NCBI GenBank assembly: GCA_920105625.2
Contig: OV050030.1
Location: 254,541,889-254,605,888 of the forward strand
DNA: 64,000 nt
Source of the DNA: Clusia tigrina
Lineage: Eukaryota > Arthropoda > Insecta > Diptera > Clusiidae
Direction of reading: 5' to 3'
Part shown: positions 1 through 11,666 of the stretch, one piece after another
How positions within the stretch are numbered: the first letter of the stretch is position 1
Layout of the letters: every line of letters starts with the position of its first letter
Program-made: the position numbers and the translations under genes
The notes under the pieces: model-generated
The model's input: the letters and a program-made list of their open reading frames with translations, nothing else
The model's database searches: none
Told to the model about the DNA's origin: nothing

Positions 1-1358
1 AAAAGTGACAATCATTTGTATGTAGCAAACTTTGATAGGTGTAGGACGTACCGTATAGAATTTAGGGCCATTTGAAGTTTTATCAGTGTTTGATTTGGGT
101 CTCAAGGATAGCATAGCTTTGACCGATAACTTAAATTGACAAGAGGCTCGAGTACTTTATTGTTACAAATTTCAAGGTTTTATGACGCTCCAGTAAAAAG
201 TTACAAGCATTTGTATGTTGCAAACTTTGATAGGTGTAGGACGTACTGTATAGAAGTTAGGGCCATTTGAAGTTTTATCAGTGTTTGATTTGGGACTCAA
301 GGGTAGCATAGCTTTGAGCGATACCTTAAATTGACAAGAGGCTCGAGTACTTAATTGTTACAAAATTTCAAGGTTTTATGACGCTCCAGTAAAAAGTTAC
401 AGGCCTTTGTATGTTGCAAACTTTGATAGGTGTAGGACGTACCGTATAGAAGTTAGAGCCATTTGAAGTTTTATCAGTGTTTGATTTGGGACTCAAGGGT
501 ATCATAGCTTTGAGCGATAGCTTAAATTGACAAGAGGCTCGAGTACTTAATTGTTACAAAATTTCAAGGTTTTATGAAGCTCCAGTAAAAAGTTACAAGC
601 ATTTGTATGTTGCAAACTTTGATAGGTGTAGGACGTACCGTATAGAAGTTAGGGCCATTTGAAGTTTTATCAGTGTTTGATTTGGGGCTCTAGGGTAGCA
701 TAGCTTTGAGCGATAGCTTAAATTGACAAGAGGCTTGAGTACTTAATTGTTACAAAATTTCAAGGTTTTATGAAGCTCCAGTAAAAAGTTACAAGCATTT
801 GTATGTTGCAAACTTTGATAGGTGTAGGACGTACCGTATGGAAGTTTGGGCCATTTGAAGTTTTATCAGTGTTTGATTTGGGACTCAAGGGTAGCATAGC
901 TTTGAGCGAAAGCTTAAATTGACAAGAGGCTCGAGTACTTTATTGTTACAAATTTCAAGATTTTATGACGCTCCAGTAAAAAGTTACTAGCATTTATATG
1001 TTGCAAACTTTGAAAGGTGTAGGACGTACCGTATAGAAGGTAGGGCCATTTGAAGTTTTATCAGTGTTTGATTTGGGACTCAAGGGTAGCATAGCTTTGA
1101 GCGATAGCTTAAATTGACAAGAGGTTCGAGTACTTAATTGTTACAAAATTTCAAGGTTTTATGAAGCTCCAGTAAAAAGTTACAAGCATTTGTATGTTGC
1201 AAACTTTGATTGGTGTAGGACGTACCGTATGGAACTTAGGGCCAATTGAAGTTTTATCAGTGTTTGATTTGGGACTCAAGGGTAGCATAGCTTTGAGCGA
1301 TAGTTTAAATTGACAAGAGGCTCGAGTACTTTATTGTTACAAAATTTCAAGGTTTTAT
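1..1358. repeat. 7-unit higher-order block, copy 1 (cut by window edge)
   Basis: These seven units match 4590-5959 unit by unit at a constant offset of 4,601 bp. Shared markers include 'gaccgataac', 'tatcatagc' after 'caaggg', 'gaaagctt', 'ctagcatttatatg' and 'ggaacttagggccaattg'. The first unit lacks about 11 bp because the window begins inside it. The next unit, 1359-1554, resembles the first unit again, so the local period is seven units. The pattern breaks after 1554. Confidence 0.8.
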
Positions 1359-1554
1359 GACGCTCCAGTAAAAAGTTACAAGCCTTTGTATGTTGCAAAC
1401 TTTGATAGGTGAAGGACGTACCGTATAGAATTTAGGGCCATTTGAAGTTTTATCAGTGTTTGATTTGGGTCTCAAGGATAGCATAGCTTTGACCGATAAC
1501 TTAAATTGCCAAGAGGCTCGAGTACTTTATTGTTACAAAATTTCAAGGTTTTAT

Positions 1555-1849
1555 GACGCTCCAGTAAAAAGTTACAAGCATTTGTTTGTTGCAAACTTTG
1601 ATAGGTGTAGGACGTACCGTATAGAAGTTAGGGCCATTTGAAGTTTTATCAGTGTTTGATTTGGGGCTCTAGGGTAGCATAGCTTTGAGCGAAGCTTAAA
1701 TTGACAAGAGGCTCGAGTACTTAATTGTTACAAAATTTGAAGTTTTATCAGTGTTTGATTTGGGTCTCAAGGGTAGCATAGCTTTGAGCGATAGCTTAAA
1801 TTGACAAAAGGCTCGAGTACTTAATTGTTACAAAATTTCAAGGTTTTAT
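1555..1849. repeat. Fused unit pair with 96-bp internal deletion
   Basis: Two units should span 391-392 bp, but only 295 bp lie between consecutive unit starts. At 1738/1739 'caaaattt', normally followed by 'caagg', runs straight into 'gaagttttatc'. This removes unit positions 186-196 plus 1-85 of the next unit, exactly 96 bp. Both edges end in 'attt', so a short shared sequence lies at the breakpoint. The remaining one-base loss is the 'gcgaagctt' variant near 1690. I saw no second copy of this junction. Confidence 0.92.
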
Positions 1850-4589
1850 GAAGCTCCAGTAAAAAGTTACAAGCATTTGTATGTTGCAAACTTTGATAGG
1901 TGTAGGACGTACCGTATATAAGTTAGGGCCATTTGAAGTTTTATCAGTGTTTGATTTGGGGCTCTAAGGTAGCATAGCTTTGAGCGATAGCTTAAATTGA
2001 CAAGAGGCTTGAGTACTTAATTGTTACAAAATTTCAAGGTTTTATGAAGCTCCAGTAAAAAGTTAAAAGCATTTGTATGTTGCAAACTTTGATAGGTGTA
2101 GGACGTACCGTATAGAAGTTTGGGCCATTTGAAGTTTTATCAGTGTTTGATTTGGGACTCAAGGGTAGCATAGCTTTGAGCGAAAGCTTAAATTGACAAG
2201 AGGCTCGAGTACTTTATTGTTACAAATTTCAAGGTTTTATGACGCTCCAGTAAAAAGTTACTAGCATTTGTATGTTGCAAACTTTGATAGGTGTAGGACG
2301 TACAGTATAGAAGTTAGGGCCATTTAAAGTTTTATCAGTGTTTGATTTGGGACTCAAGGGTAGCATAGCTTTGAGCGATACCTTAAATTGACAAGAGGCT
2401 CGAGTACTTAATTGATAGAAAATTTCAAGGTTTTATGAAGCTCCAGTAAAAAGTTACAAGCATTTGTATGTTGCAAATTTTGATAGGTGTAGGACGTACC
2501 GTATAGAAGGTAGGGCCATTTGAAGTTTTATCAGTGTTTGATTTGGGACTCAAGGGTAGCATAGCTTTGAGCGATACCTTAAATTGACAAGAGGCTCGAG
2601 TACTTAATTGATAGAAAATTTCAAGGTTTTATGAAGCTCCAGTAAAAAGTTACAAGCATTTGTATGTTGCAAATTTTGATAGGTGTAGGACGTACCGTAT
2701 AGAAGGTAGGGCCATTTGAAGTTTTATCAGTGTTTGATTTGGGACTCAAGGGTAGCATAGCTTTGAGCGATAGCTTAAATTGACAAGAGGCTCGAGTACT
2801 TTATTGTTACAAAATTTCAAGGTTTTATGACGCTCCAGTAAAAAGTTACAAGCATTTGTATGTTGCAAACTTTGATAGGTGTAGAACGTACCGTATAGAA
2901 TTTAGGGCCATTTGAAGTTTTATCAGTGTTTGATTTGGGACTCAAGGGTAGCATAGCTTTGAGCGATAGCTTAAATTGACAAGAGGCTCGAGTACTTTAT
3001 TATTACAAATTTCAAGGTTTTATGACGCTCCAGTAAAGAGTAACAAGCATTTGTATGTTGCAAACTTTGATAGGTGTAGGACGTACAATATAGAAGTTAG
3101 GGCCATTTGAAGTTTTATCAGTATTTGATTGGGGACTCAAGGGTAGCATAGCTTTGAGCGATACCTTAAATTGACAAGAGGCTCGAGTACTTAATTGTTA
3201 CAAAATTTCAAGGTTTTATGAAGCTCCAGTAAAAAGTTACAAGCATTTGTACGTTGCAAACTTTGATAGGTGTAGGACGTACCGTATAGAAGTTAGGGCC
3301 ATTTGAAGTTTTATCCGTGTTTGATTTGGGACTCAAGGGTAGCATAGCTTTGAGCGAAAGCTTAAATTGACAAGAGGCTCGAGTACTTTATTGTTACAAA
3401 ATTTCAAGGTTTTATGACGCTCTAGTAAAAAGTTACAAGCATTTGTATGTTGCAAACTTTGATACGTGTAGGACGTACAGTATAGAAGTTAGGGCCATTT
3501 GAAGTTTTATCAATGTTTGATTTGGGACTCAAGGGTAGCATAGCTTTGAGCGATACCTTAAATTGACAAGAGGCTCGAGTACTTAATTGATAGAAAATTT
3601 CAAGGTTTTATGAAGCTCCAGTAAAAAGTTACAAGCATTTGTATGTTGCAAACTTTGATAGGTGTAGGACGTACCGTATAGAAGTTAGGGCCATTTGAAG
3701 TTTTATCAGTGTTTGATTTGGGTCTCAAGGGTAGCATAGCTTTGACCGATAGCTTAAATTGACAAGAGGCTCGAGTACTTTATTGTTACAAATTTCAAGG
3801 TTTTATGACGCTCCAGTAGAAAGTTACAAGCATTTGTATGTTGCAAACTTTGATAGGTGTAGGACGTACAGTATAGAAGTTAGGGCCATTTGAAGTTTTA
3901 TCAATGTTTGATTTGGGACTCAACGGTAGCATAACTTTGAGCGATAGCTTAAATTGACAAGAGGCTCGAGTACTTAATTGTTACAAAATTTCAAGGTTTT
4001 ATGAAGCTCCAGTAAAAAGTTACAAGCATTTGTATGTTGCAAACTTTGATAGGTGTAGGACGTACCGTATAGAAGTTTGGGCCATTTGAAGTTTTATCAG
4101 TGTTTGATTTGGGACTCAAGGGTAGCATAGCTTTGAGCGAAAGCTTAAATTGACAAGAGGCTCGAGTACTTTATTGTTACAAATTTCAAGATTTTATGAC
4201 GCTCCAGTAAAAAGTTACTAGCATTTATATGTTGCAAACTTTGATAGGTGTAGGACGTACCGTATAGAAGGTAGGGCCATTTGAAGTTTTATCAGTGTTT
4301 GATTTGGGACTCAAGGGTAGCATAGCTTTGAGCGATAGCTTAAATTGACAAGAGGCTCGAGTACTTAATTGTTACAAAATTTCAAGGTTTTATGAAGCTC
4401 CAGTAAAAAGTTACAAGCATTTGTATGTTGCAAACTTTGATAGGTGTAGGACGTACCGTATGGAACTTAGGGCCAATTGAAGTTTTATCAGTGTTTGATT
4501 TGGGACTCAAGGGTAGCATAGCTTTGAGCGATAGTTTTAATTGACAAGAGGCTCGAGTACTTTATTGTTACAAAATTTCAAGGTTTTTT

Positions 4590-5959
4590 GACGCTCCAGT
4601 AAAAAGTTACAAGCCTTTGTATGTTGCAAACTTTGATAGGTGTAGGACGTACCGTATAGAATTTAGGGCCATTTGAAGTTTTATCAGTGTTTGATTTGGG
4701 TCTCAAGGATAGCATAGCTTTGACCGATAACTTAAATTGCCAAGAGGCTCGAGTACTTTATTGTTACAAATTTCAAGGTTTTATGACGCTCCAGTAAAAA
4801 GTTACAAGCATTTGTATGTTGCAAACTTTGATAGGTGTAGGACGTACTGTATAGAAGTTAGGGCCATTTGAAGTTTTATCAGTGATTGATTTGGGACTCA
4901 AGGGTAGCATAGCTTTGAGCGATACCTTAAATTGACAAGAGGCTCGAGTACTTAATTGTTACAAAATTTCAAGGTTTTATGACGCTCCAGTAAAAAGTTA
5001 CAAGCCTTTGTATGTTGCAAACTTTGATAGGTGTAGGACGTACCGTATAGAAGTTAGAGCCATTTGAAGTTTTATCAGTGTTTGATTTGGGACTCAAGGG
5101 TATCATAGCTTTGAGCGATAGCTTAAATTGACAAGAGGCTAGAGTACTTAATTGTTACAAAATTTCAAGGTTTTATGAAGCTCCAGTAAAAAGTTACAAG
5201 CATTTGTATGTTGCAAACTTTGATAGGTGTAGGACGTGCCGTATAGAAGTTAGGGCCATTTGAAGTTTTATCAGTGTTTGATTTGGGGCTCTAGGGTAGC
5301 ATAGCTTTGAGCGATAGCTTAAATTGACAAGAGGCTTGAGTACTTAATTGTTACAAAATTTCAAGGTTTTATGAAGCTCCAGTAAAAAGTTACAAGCATT
5401 TGTATGTTGCAAACTTTGATAGGTGTAGGACGTACCGTATAGAAGTTTGGGCCATTTGAAGTTTTATCAGTGTTTGATTTGGGACTCAAGGGTAGCATAG
5501 CTTTGAGCGAAAGCTTAAATTGACAAGAGGCTCGAGTACTTTATTGTTACAAATTTCAAGGTTTTATGACGCTCCAGTAAAAAGTTACTAGCATTTATAT
5601 GTTGCAAACTTTGATAGGTGTAGGACGTACCGTATAGAAGGTAGGGCCATTTGAAGTTTTATCAGTGTTTGATTTGGGACTCAAGGGTAGCATAGCTGTG
5701 AGCGATAGCTTAAATTGACAAGAGGCTCGAGTACTTAATTGTTACAAAATTTCAAGGTTTTATGAAGCTCCAGTAAAAAGTTACAAGCATTTGTATGTTG
5801 CCAACTTTGATAGGTGTAGGACGTACCCTATGGAACTTAGGGCCAATTGAAGTTTTATCAGTGTTTGATTTGGGACTCAAGGGTAGCATAGCTTTGAGCG
5901 ATAGTTTAAATTGACAAGAGGCTCGAGTACTTTATTGTTGCAAAATTTCAAGGTTTTAT
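4590..5959. repeat. 7-unit higher-order block, copy 2 (1,370 bp)
   Basis: This is the complete version of the seven-unit block, with unit starts at 4590, 4785, 4981, 5177, 5373, 5568 and 5764. Two units are 195 bp because 'caaaatttc' has lost one A. It matches 1-1358 in order and carries a few private changes, for example 'gtgattgat' near 4884 and 'gacgtgccg' near 5234. The private changes suggest real, separately aged copies and not an assembly echo. Confidence 0.8.
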
Positions 5960-8502
5960 GACGCTCCAGTAAAAAGTTACAAGCCTTTGTATGTTGCAAA
6001 CTTTGATAGGTGTAGGACGTACCGTATAGAAGTTTGGGAAATTTGAAGTTTTATCAGTGTTTGATTTGGGACTCAAGGGTAGCATAGCTTTGAGCGAAAG
6101 CTTAAATTGACAAGAGGCTCGAGTACTTTATTGTTACAAATTTCAAGGTTTTATGACGCTCCAGTAAAAAGTTACTAGCATTTATATGTTGCAAACTTTG
6201 ATAGGTGTAGGACGTACAGTATATAAGTTAGGGCCATTTAAAGTTTTATCAGTGTTTGATTTGGGACTCAAGGGTAGCATAGCTTTGAGCGATACCTTAA
6301 ATTGACAAGAGGCTCGAGTACTTAATTGTTACAAAATTCAAGGTTTTATGCAGCTCCAGTAAAAAGTTACAAGCATTTGTATGTTGCAAATTTTGATAGG
6401 TGTAGGGCGTACCGTATAGAAGGTAGGGCCATTTGAAGTTTTATCAGTGTTTGATTTGGGACTCAAGGGTAGCATAGCTTTGAGCGATAGCTTAAATTGA
6501 CAAGAGGCTCAAGTACTTTATTGTTACCAAATTTCAAGGTTTTATGACGCTCCAGTAAAAAGTTACAAGCATTTGTATGTAGCAAACTTTGATAGGTGTA
6601 GGACGTACCGTATAGAATTTAGGGCCATTTGAAGTTTTATCAGTGTTTGATTTGGGACTCAAGGGTAGCATAGCTTTGACCGATAGCTTAAATTGACAAG
6701 AGGCTCGAGTACTTTATTGTTACAAATTTCAAGGTTTTATGACGCTCCAGTAAAAAGTTACAAGCATTTGTATGTTGCAAACTTTGATAGGTGTAGGACG
6801 TACAGTATAGAAGTTAGGGCCATTTGAAGTTTTATCAGTGTTTGATTTGGGACTCAAGGGTAGCATAGCTTTGAGCGATACCTTAAATTGACAAGAGGCT
6901 CTAGTACTTAATTGTTACCAAATTTCAAGGTTTTATGAAGCTCCAGTAAAAAGTTACAAGTATTTGTATGTTGCAAATTTTGATAGGTGTAGGACGTACC
7001 GTATAGAAGGTAGGGCCATTTGAAGTTTTATCAGAGTTTGATTTGGGACTCAAGGGTAGCATAGCTTTGAGCGATAGCTTAAATTGACAAGAGGCTCGAG
7101 TACTTAATTGTTACAAAATTTCAAGGTTTTATGAAGCTCCAGTAAAAAGTTACAAGCATTTGTATGTTGCAAACTTTGATAGATGTAGGACGTACCGTAT
7201 GGAACTTAGGGTCAATTGAAGTTTTATCAGTGTTTGATTTGGGACTCAAGGGTAGCATAGCTTTGAGCGATAGTTTAAATTGACAAGAGGCTCGAGTACT
7301 TTATTGTTACAAAATTTCAAGGTTTTATGACGCTCCAGTAAAAAGTTACAAGCCTTTGTATGTTGCAAACTTTGATAGGTGTAGGACGTACCGTATAGAA
7401 GTTAGAGCCATTTGAAGTTTTATCAGTGTTTGATTTGGGACTCAAGGGTATCATAGCTTTGAGCGATAGCTTAAATTGACAAGAGGCTCGAGTACTTAAT
7501 TGTTACAAAATTTCAAGGTTTTATGAAGCTCCAGTAAAAAGTTACAAGCCTTTGTATGTTGCAAACTTTGATAGGTGTAGGACGTACCGTATAGAAGTTA
7601 GAGCCATTTGAAGTTTTATCAGTGTTTGATTTGGGACTCAAGAGTATCATAGCTTTGAGCGAAAGCTTAAATTGACAAGAGGCTCGAGTACTTTATTGTT
7701 ACAAATTTCAAGGTTTTATGACGCTCCAGTAAAAAGTTACTAGCATTTATATGTTGCAAACTTTCATAGGTGTAGGATGTACAGTATAGAAGTTAGGGCC
7801 ATTTAAAGTGTTATCAGTGTTTGATTTGGGACTCAAGGGTAGCATAGCTTTGAGCGATACCTTAAATTGACAAGAGGCTCGAGTACGTAATTGTTACAAA
7901 ATTCAAGGTTTTATGAAGCTCCAGTAAAAAGTTACAAGCAATTGTATGTTGCAAATTTTGATAGGTGTAGGACGTACCGTATAGAAGGTAGGGCCATTTG
8001 AAGTTTTATCAGTGTTTGATTTGGGACTCAAGGGTAGCATAGCTTTGAGCGATATCTTAAATTGACAAGAGGCTCGAGTACTTAATTGTTACAAATTTTC
8101 AAGGTTTTATGAAGCTCCAGTAAAAAGTTACAAGCATTTGTATGTTGCAAACTTTGATAGGTGTAGGACGTACCGTATAGAAGATAGGGCCATTTGAAGT
8201 TTTATCAGTGTGTGATTTGGGACTCAAGGGTGGCATAGCTTTGAGCGATAGCTTAAATTGACAAGAGGCTCGAGTACTTAGTTGTTACAAAATTTCAAGG
8301 TTTTATGAAGCTCCAGTAAAAAGTTACAAGCATTTGTATGTTGCAAACTTTGATAGGTGTAGGACGTACCGTATAGAAGTTAGAGACATTTGAAGTCTTA
8401 TCAGTGTTTGATTTGGGACTCAAGGGTAGCATAGCTTTGAGCTATAGCTTAAATTGACAAGAGGCTCGAGTACTTAATTGTTACAAAATTTCAAGGTTTT
8501 AT

Positions 8503-8713
8503 GAAGCTGCAGTAAAAAGTTACAAGCATTTGTATGTTGCAAACTTTGTTAGGTGTAGGACGTACCGTATAGAAGTTAGGGCCATTTGAAGTTTTATCAG
8601 TGTTTGATTTGGGACTCAAGGGTAGCATAGCTTTCAGCGGTAGCTTAAATTGACAGGAGGCTTGAGTACTTAATTGTTCCAAACTTAATTGTTACAAAAT
8701 TTCAAGGTTTTAT
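8503..8713. repeat. 211-bp unit with 15-bp insertion, copy 1
   Basis: The unit is 15 bp too long. Bases 8679-8693 are an imperfect tandem copy of the neighbouring 'cttaattgttacaaa' segment, differing by 'ttcc' for 'ttac'. The unit also has 'gctgcag' (a PstI sequence) in place of 'gctccag', 'tttgttaggtg' and 'tttcagcg'. The insertion opens a reverse-strand frame of 63 codons, which I regard as a by-product. Confidence 0.93.
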
Positions 8714-9300
8714 GAAGCTGCAGTAAAAAGTTACAAGCATTTGTATGTTGCAAACTTTGATAGGTGTAGGACGTACCATATAGAAGTTAGGGCCATTTAA
8801 AGTTTTATCAGTGTTTGATTTGGGACTCAAGGGTAGCATAGCTTTGAGCGATAGCTTAAATTGACAAGAGGCTTGAGTTCTTAATTGTTACAAAATTTCA
8901 AGATTTATGACGCTCCAGTAAAAAGTTACAAGCATTTGTATGTTGCAAAATTTGATAGGTGTAGGACGTACCGTATAGAAGTTAGGGCCATTTGAAGTTT
9001 TATCCGTGTTTGATTTGGGACTCAAGGGTAGCATAGCTTTGAGCGAAAGCTTAAATTGACAAGAGGCTCGAGTACTTAGTTGTTACACAATTTCAAGGTT
9101 TTATGAAGCTCCAGTAAAAAGTTACAAGCATTTGTATGTTGAAAATTTTGATAGGTGTAGGTCGTACCGTATAGAAGGTAGGGCCATTTGAAGTTTTATC
9201 AGTGTTTGATTTGGGACTCAAGGGTAGCATAACTTTGAGCGATAGCTTAAATTGACAAGAGGCTCGAGTACTTAATTGTTACAAAATTTCAAGGTTTTAT

Positions 9301-11666
9301 GAAGCTCCAGTAAAAAGTTACAAGCATTTGTATGTTGCAAACTTTGATTGGTGTAGGACGTACCGTATAGAAGTTAGGGCCATTTGAAGTTTTATCCGTG
9401 TTTGATTTGGGACTCAAGGGTAGCATAGCTTTGAGCGAAAGCTTAAATTGACAAGAGGCTCGAGTACTTAGTTGTTACAAAATTTCAAGGTTTTATGAAG
9501 CTCCAGTAAAAAGTTACAAGCATTTGTATGTTGAAAATTTTGATAGGTGTAGGTCGTACCGTATAGAAGGTAGGACCATTTGAAGTTTTATCAGTGTTTG
9601 ATTTGGGACTCAAGGGTAGCATAACTTTGAGCGATAGCTTAAATTGACAAGAGGCTCGAGTACTTAATTGTTACAAAATTTCAAGGTTTTATGAAGCTCC
9701 AGTAAAAAGTTACAAGCATTTGTATGTTGCAAACTTTGATTGGTGTAGGACGTACCGTATAGAAGTTAGGGCCATTTGAAGCTTTATCAGTGTTTGGTTT
9801 GGGACTCAAGGGTAGCATAGCTTTGAGCGATAGCTTAAATTGACAAGAGGCTCGAGTACTTTATTGTTACAAAGTTTCAAGGTTTTATGACGCTCCTGTA
9901 AAAAGTTACATGCATTTGTATGTTGCAAACTTTGATAGCTGTAGGACGTACCGTATAGAAGTTAGAGACATTTGAAGTCTTATCAGTGTTTGATTTGGGA
10001 CTCAAGGGTAGCATAGCTTTGAGCTATAGCTTAAATTGACAAGAGGCTCGAGTACTTAATTGTTACAAAATTTCAAGGTTTTATGAAGCTGCAGTAAAAA
10101 GTTACAAGCATTTGTATGTTGCAAACTTTGTTAGGTGTAGGACGTACCGTATAGAAGTTAGGGCCATTTGAAGTTTTATCAGTGTTTGATTTGGGACTCA
10201 AGGGTAGCATAGCTTTCAGCGATAGCTTAAATTGACAAGAGGCTTGAGTACTTAATTGTTCCAAACTTAATTGTTACAAAATTTCAAGGTTTTATGAAGC
10301 TGCAGTAAAAAGTTACAAGCATTTGTATGTTGCAAACTTTGATAGGTGTAGGACATACCGTATAGAAGTTAGGGCCATTTGAAGTTTTATCAGTGTTTGA
10401 TTTGGGACTCAAGGGTAGCATAGCTTTGAGCGATAGCTTAAATTGACAAGAGGCTCGAGTACTTTATTGTTACAAAATTTCAAGGTTTTATGACGCTCCA
10501 GTAAAAAGTTACAAGCATTTGTATGTAGCAAACTTTGATAGGTGTAGGACGTACCGTATAGAATTTAGGGCCATTTGAAGTTTTATCAGTGTTTGATTTG
10601 GGTCTCAAGGGTAGCATAGCTTTGGCCGATAGCTTAAATTGACAAGAGGCTCGAGTACTTTATTGTTACAAATTTCAAGGTTTTATGACGCTCCAGTAAA
10701 AAGTTACAAGCATTTGTATGTTGCAAACTTTGATAGGTGTAGGACGTACAGTATAGAAGTTAGGGCCATTTGCAGTTTTATCAGTGTTTGATTTGGGACT
10801 CAAGGATAGCATAGCTTTGAGCGATACCTTAAATTGACAAGAGGCTCGAGTACTTAATTGTTACAAAATTTCAAGGTTTTATGAAGCTCCAGTAAAAAGT
10901 TACAAGCATTTGTATATTGCAAATTTTGATAGGTGTAGGACGTACCGTATAGAAGGTAGGGCCATTTGAAGTTTTATCAGTGTTTGATTTGGGACTCAAG
11001 GGTAGCATAGCTTTGAGCGATAGCTTAAATTGACAAGAGGCTCGAGTACTTAATTGTTACAAAATTTCAAGGTTTTATGAAGCTCCAGTAAAAAGTTACA
11101 AGCATTTGTATATTGCAAACTTTGATAGCTGTAGAACGTACCGTATAGAAGTTAGGGAAATTTGAAGTTTTATCAGTGATTGATTTGGGACTCAAGGGTA
11201 GCATAGCTTTGAGCGATAGCTTAAGTTGACAAGAGGCTCGAGTACTTTATTCTTACAAAATTTCAAGGTTTTATGACGCTCCAGTAAAAAGTTACAAGCA
11301 TTTGTATGTTGCAAACTTTGATAGGTGTAGCACGTACCGTATAGAAGTTAGGTCCATTTGAAGTTTTATCAGTGTTTGATTTGGGACTCAAGGGTAGCAT
11401 AGCTTTGAGCGACAGCTTAAATTGACAAGAGGCTCGAGCACTTTATTGTTACAAAAGTTCAAGGTTTTATGACGCTCCAGTAAAAAGTTACAACCATTTG
11501 TATGTTGCAAACTTTGATAGGTGTAGGACGTACCATATAGAAGTTTGGGCCATTTGAAGTTTTATCAGTGTTTGATTTGGGACTCAAGGGTATCATAGCT
11601 TTGAGCGATAGCTTAAATTGACAAGAGGCTCGAGTACTTAATTGTTACAAAATTTCAAGGTTTTAT
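9301..11666. repeat. 12-unit higher-order repeat, copy 1 (2,366 bp)
   Basis: This block is followed directly by a near-identical copy at 11667-14032. It has twelve units: one carries the 15-bp insertion and one lacks a single A, which gives 12 x 196 + 14 = 2,366 bp. Left of 9301 the neighbouring unit no longer resembles the unit left of 11667, which places the boundary. Within the block, 10296-11666 is a seven-unit segment that also occurs at 12662-14032 and 15403-16773. Confidence 0.92.
10085..10295. repeat. 211-bp unit with 15-bp insertion, copy 2
   Basis: It carries the same 15-bp insertion, here at 10261-10275, and the same linked markers as the copy at 8503. The offset is 1,582 bp (eight units plus 14 bp). 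It differs in having 'gcgatagc' where copy 1 has 'gcggtagc'. Confidence 0.93.

Noticed and set aside
1456..1641. Forward open frame of 61 codons, with a similar one at 35476-35661
   Set aside because: Both are about one satellite unit long and open only because single-base variants remove a usual stop. Neighbouring units with nearly the same sequence have the stop, and there is no gene context.
8491..8682. Reverse-strand open frames of 63 codons here and at 10073-10264 and 12439-12630
   Set aside because: The three are copies of the same 15-bp-insertion unit carried by higher-order duplication. The repetition reflects DNA copying, with no sign of codon-level constraint.
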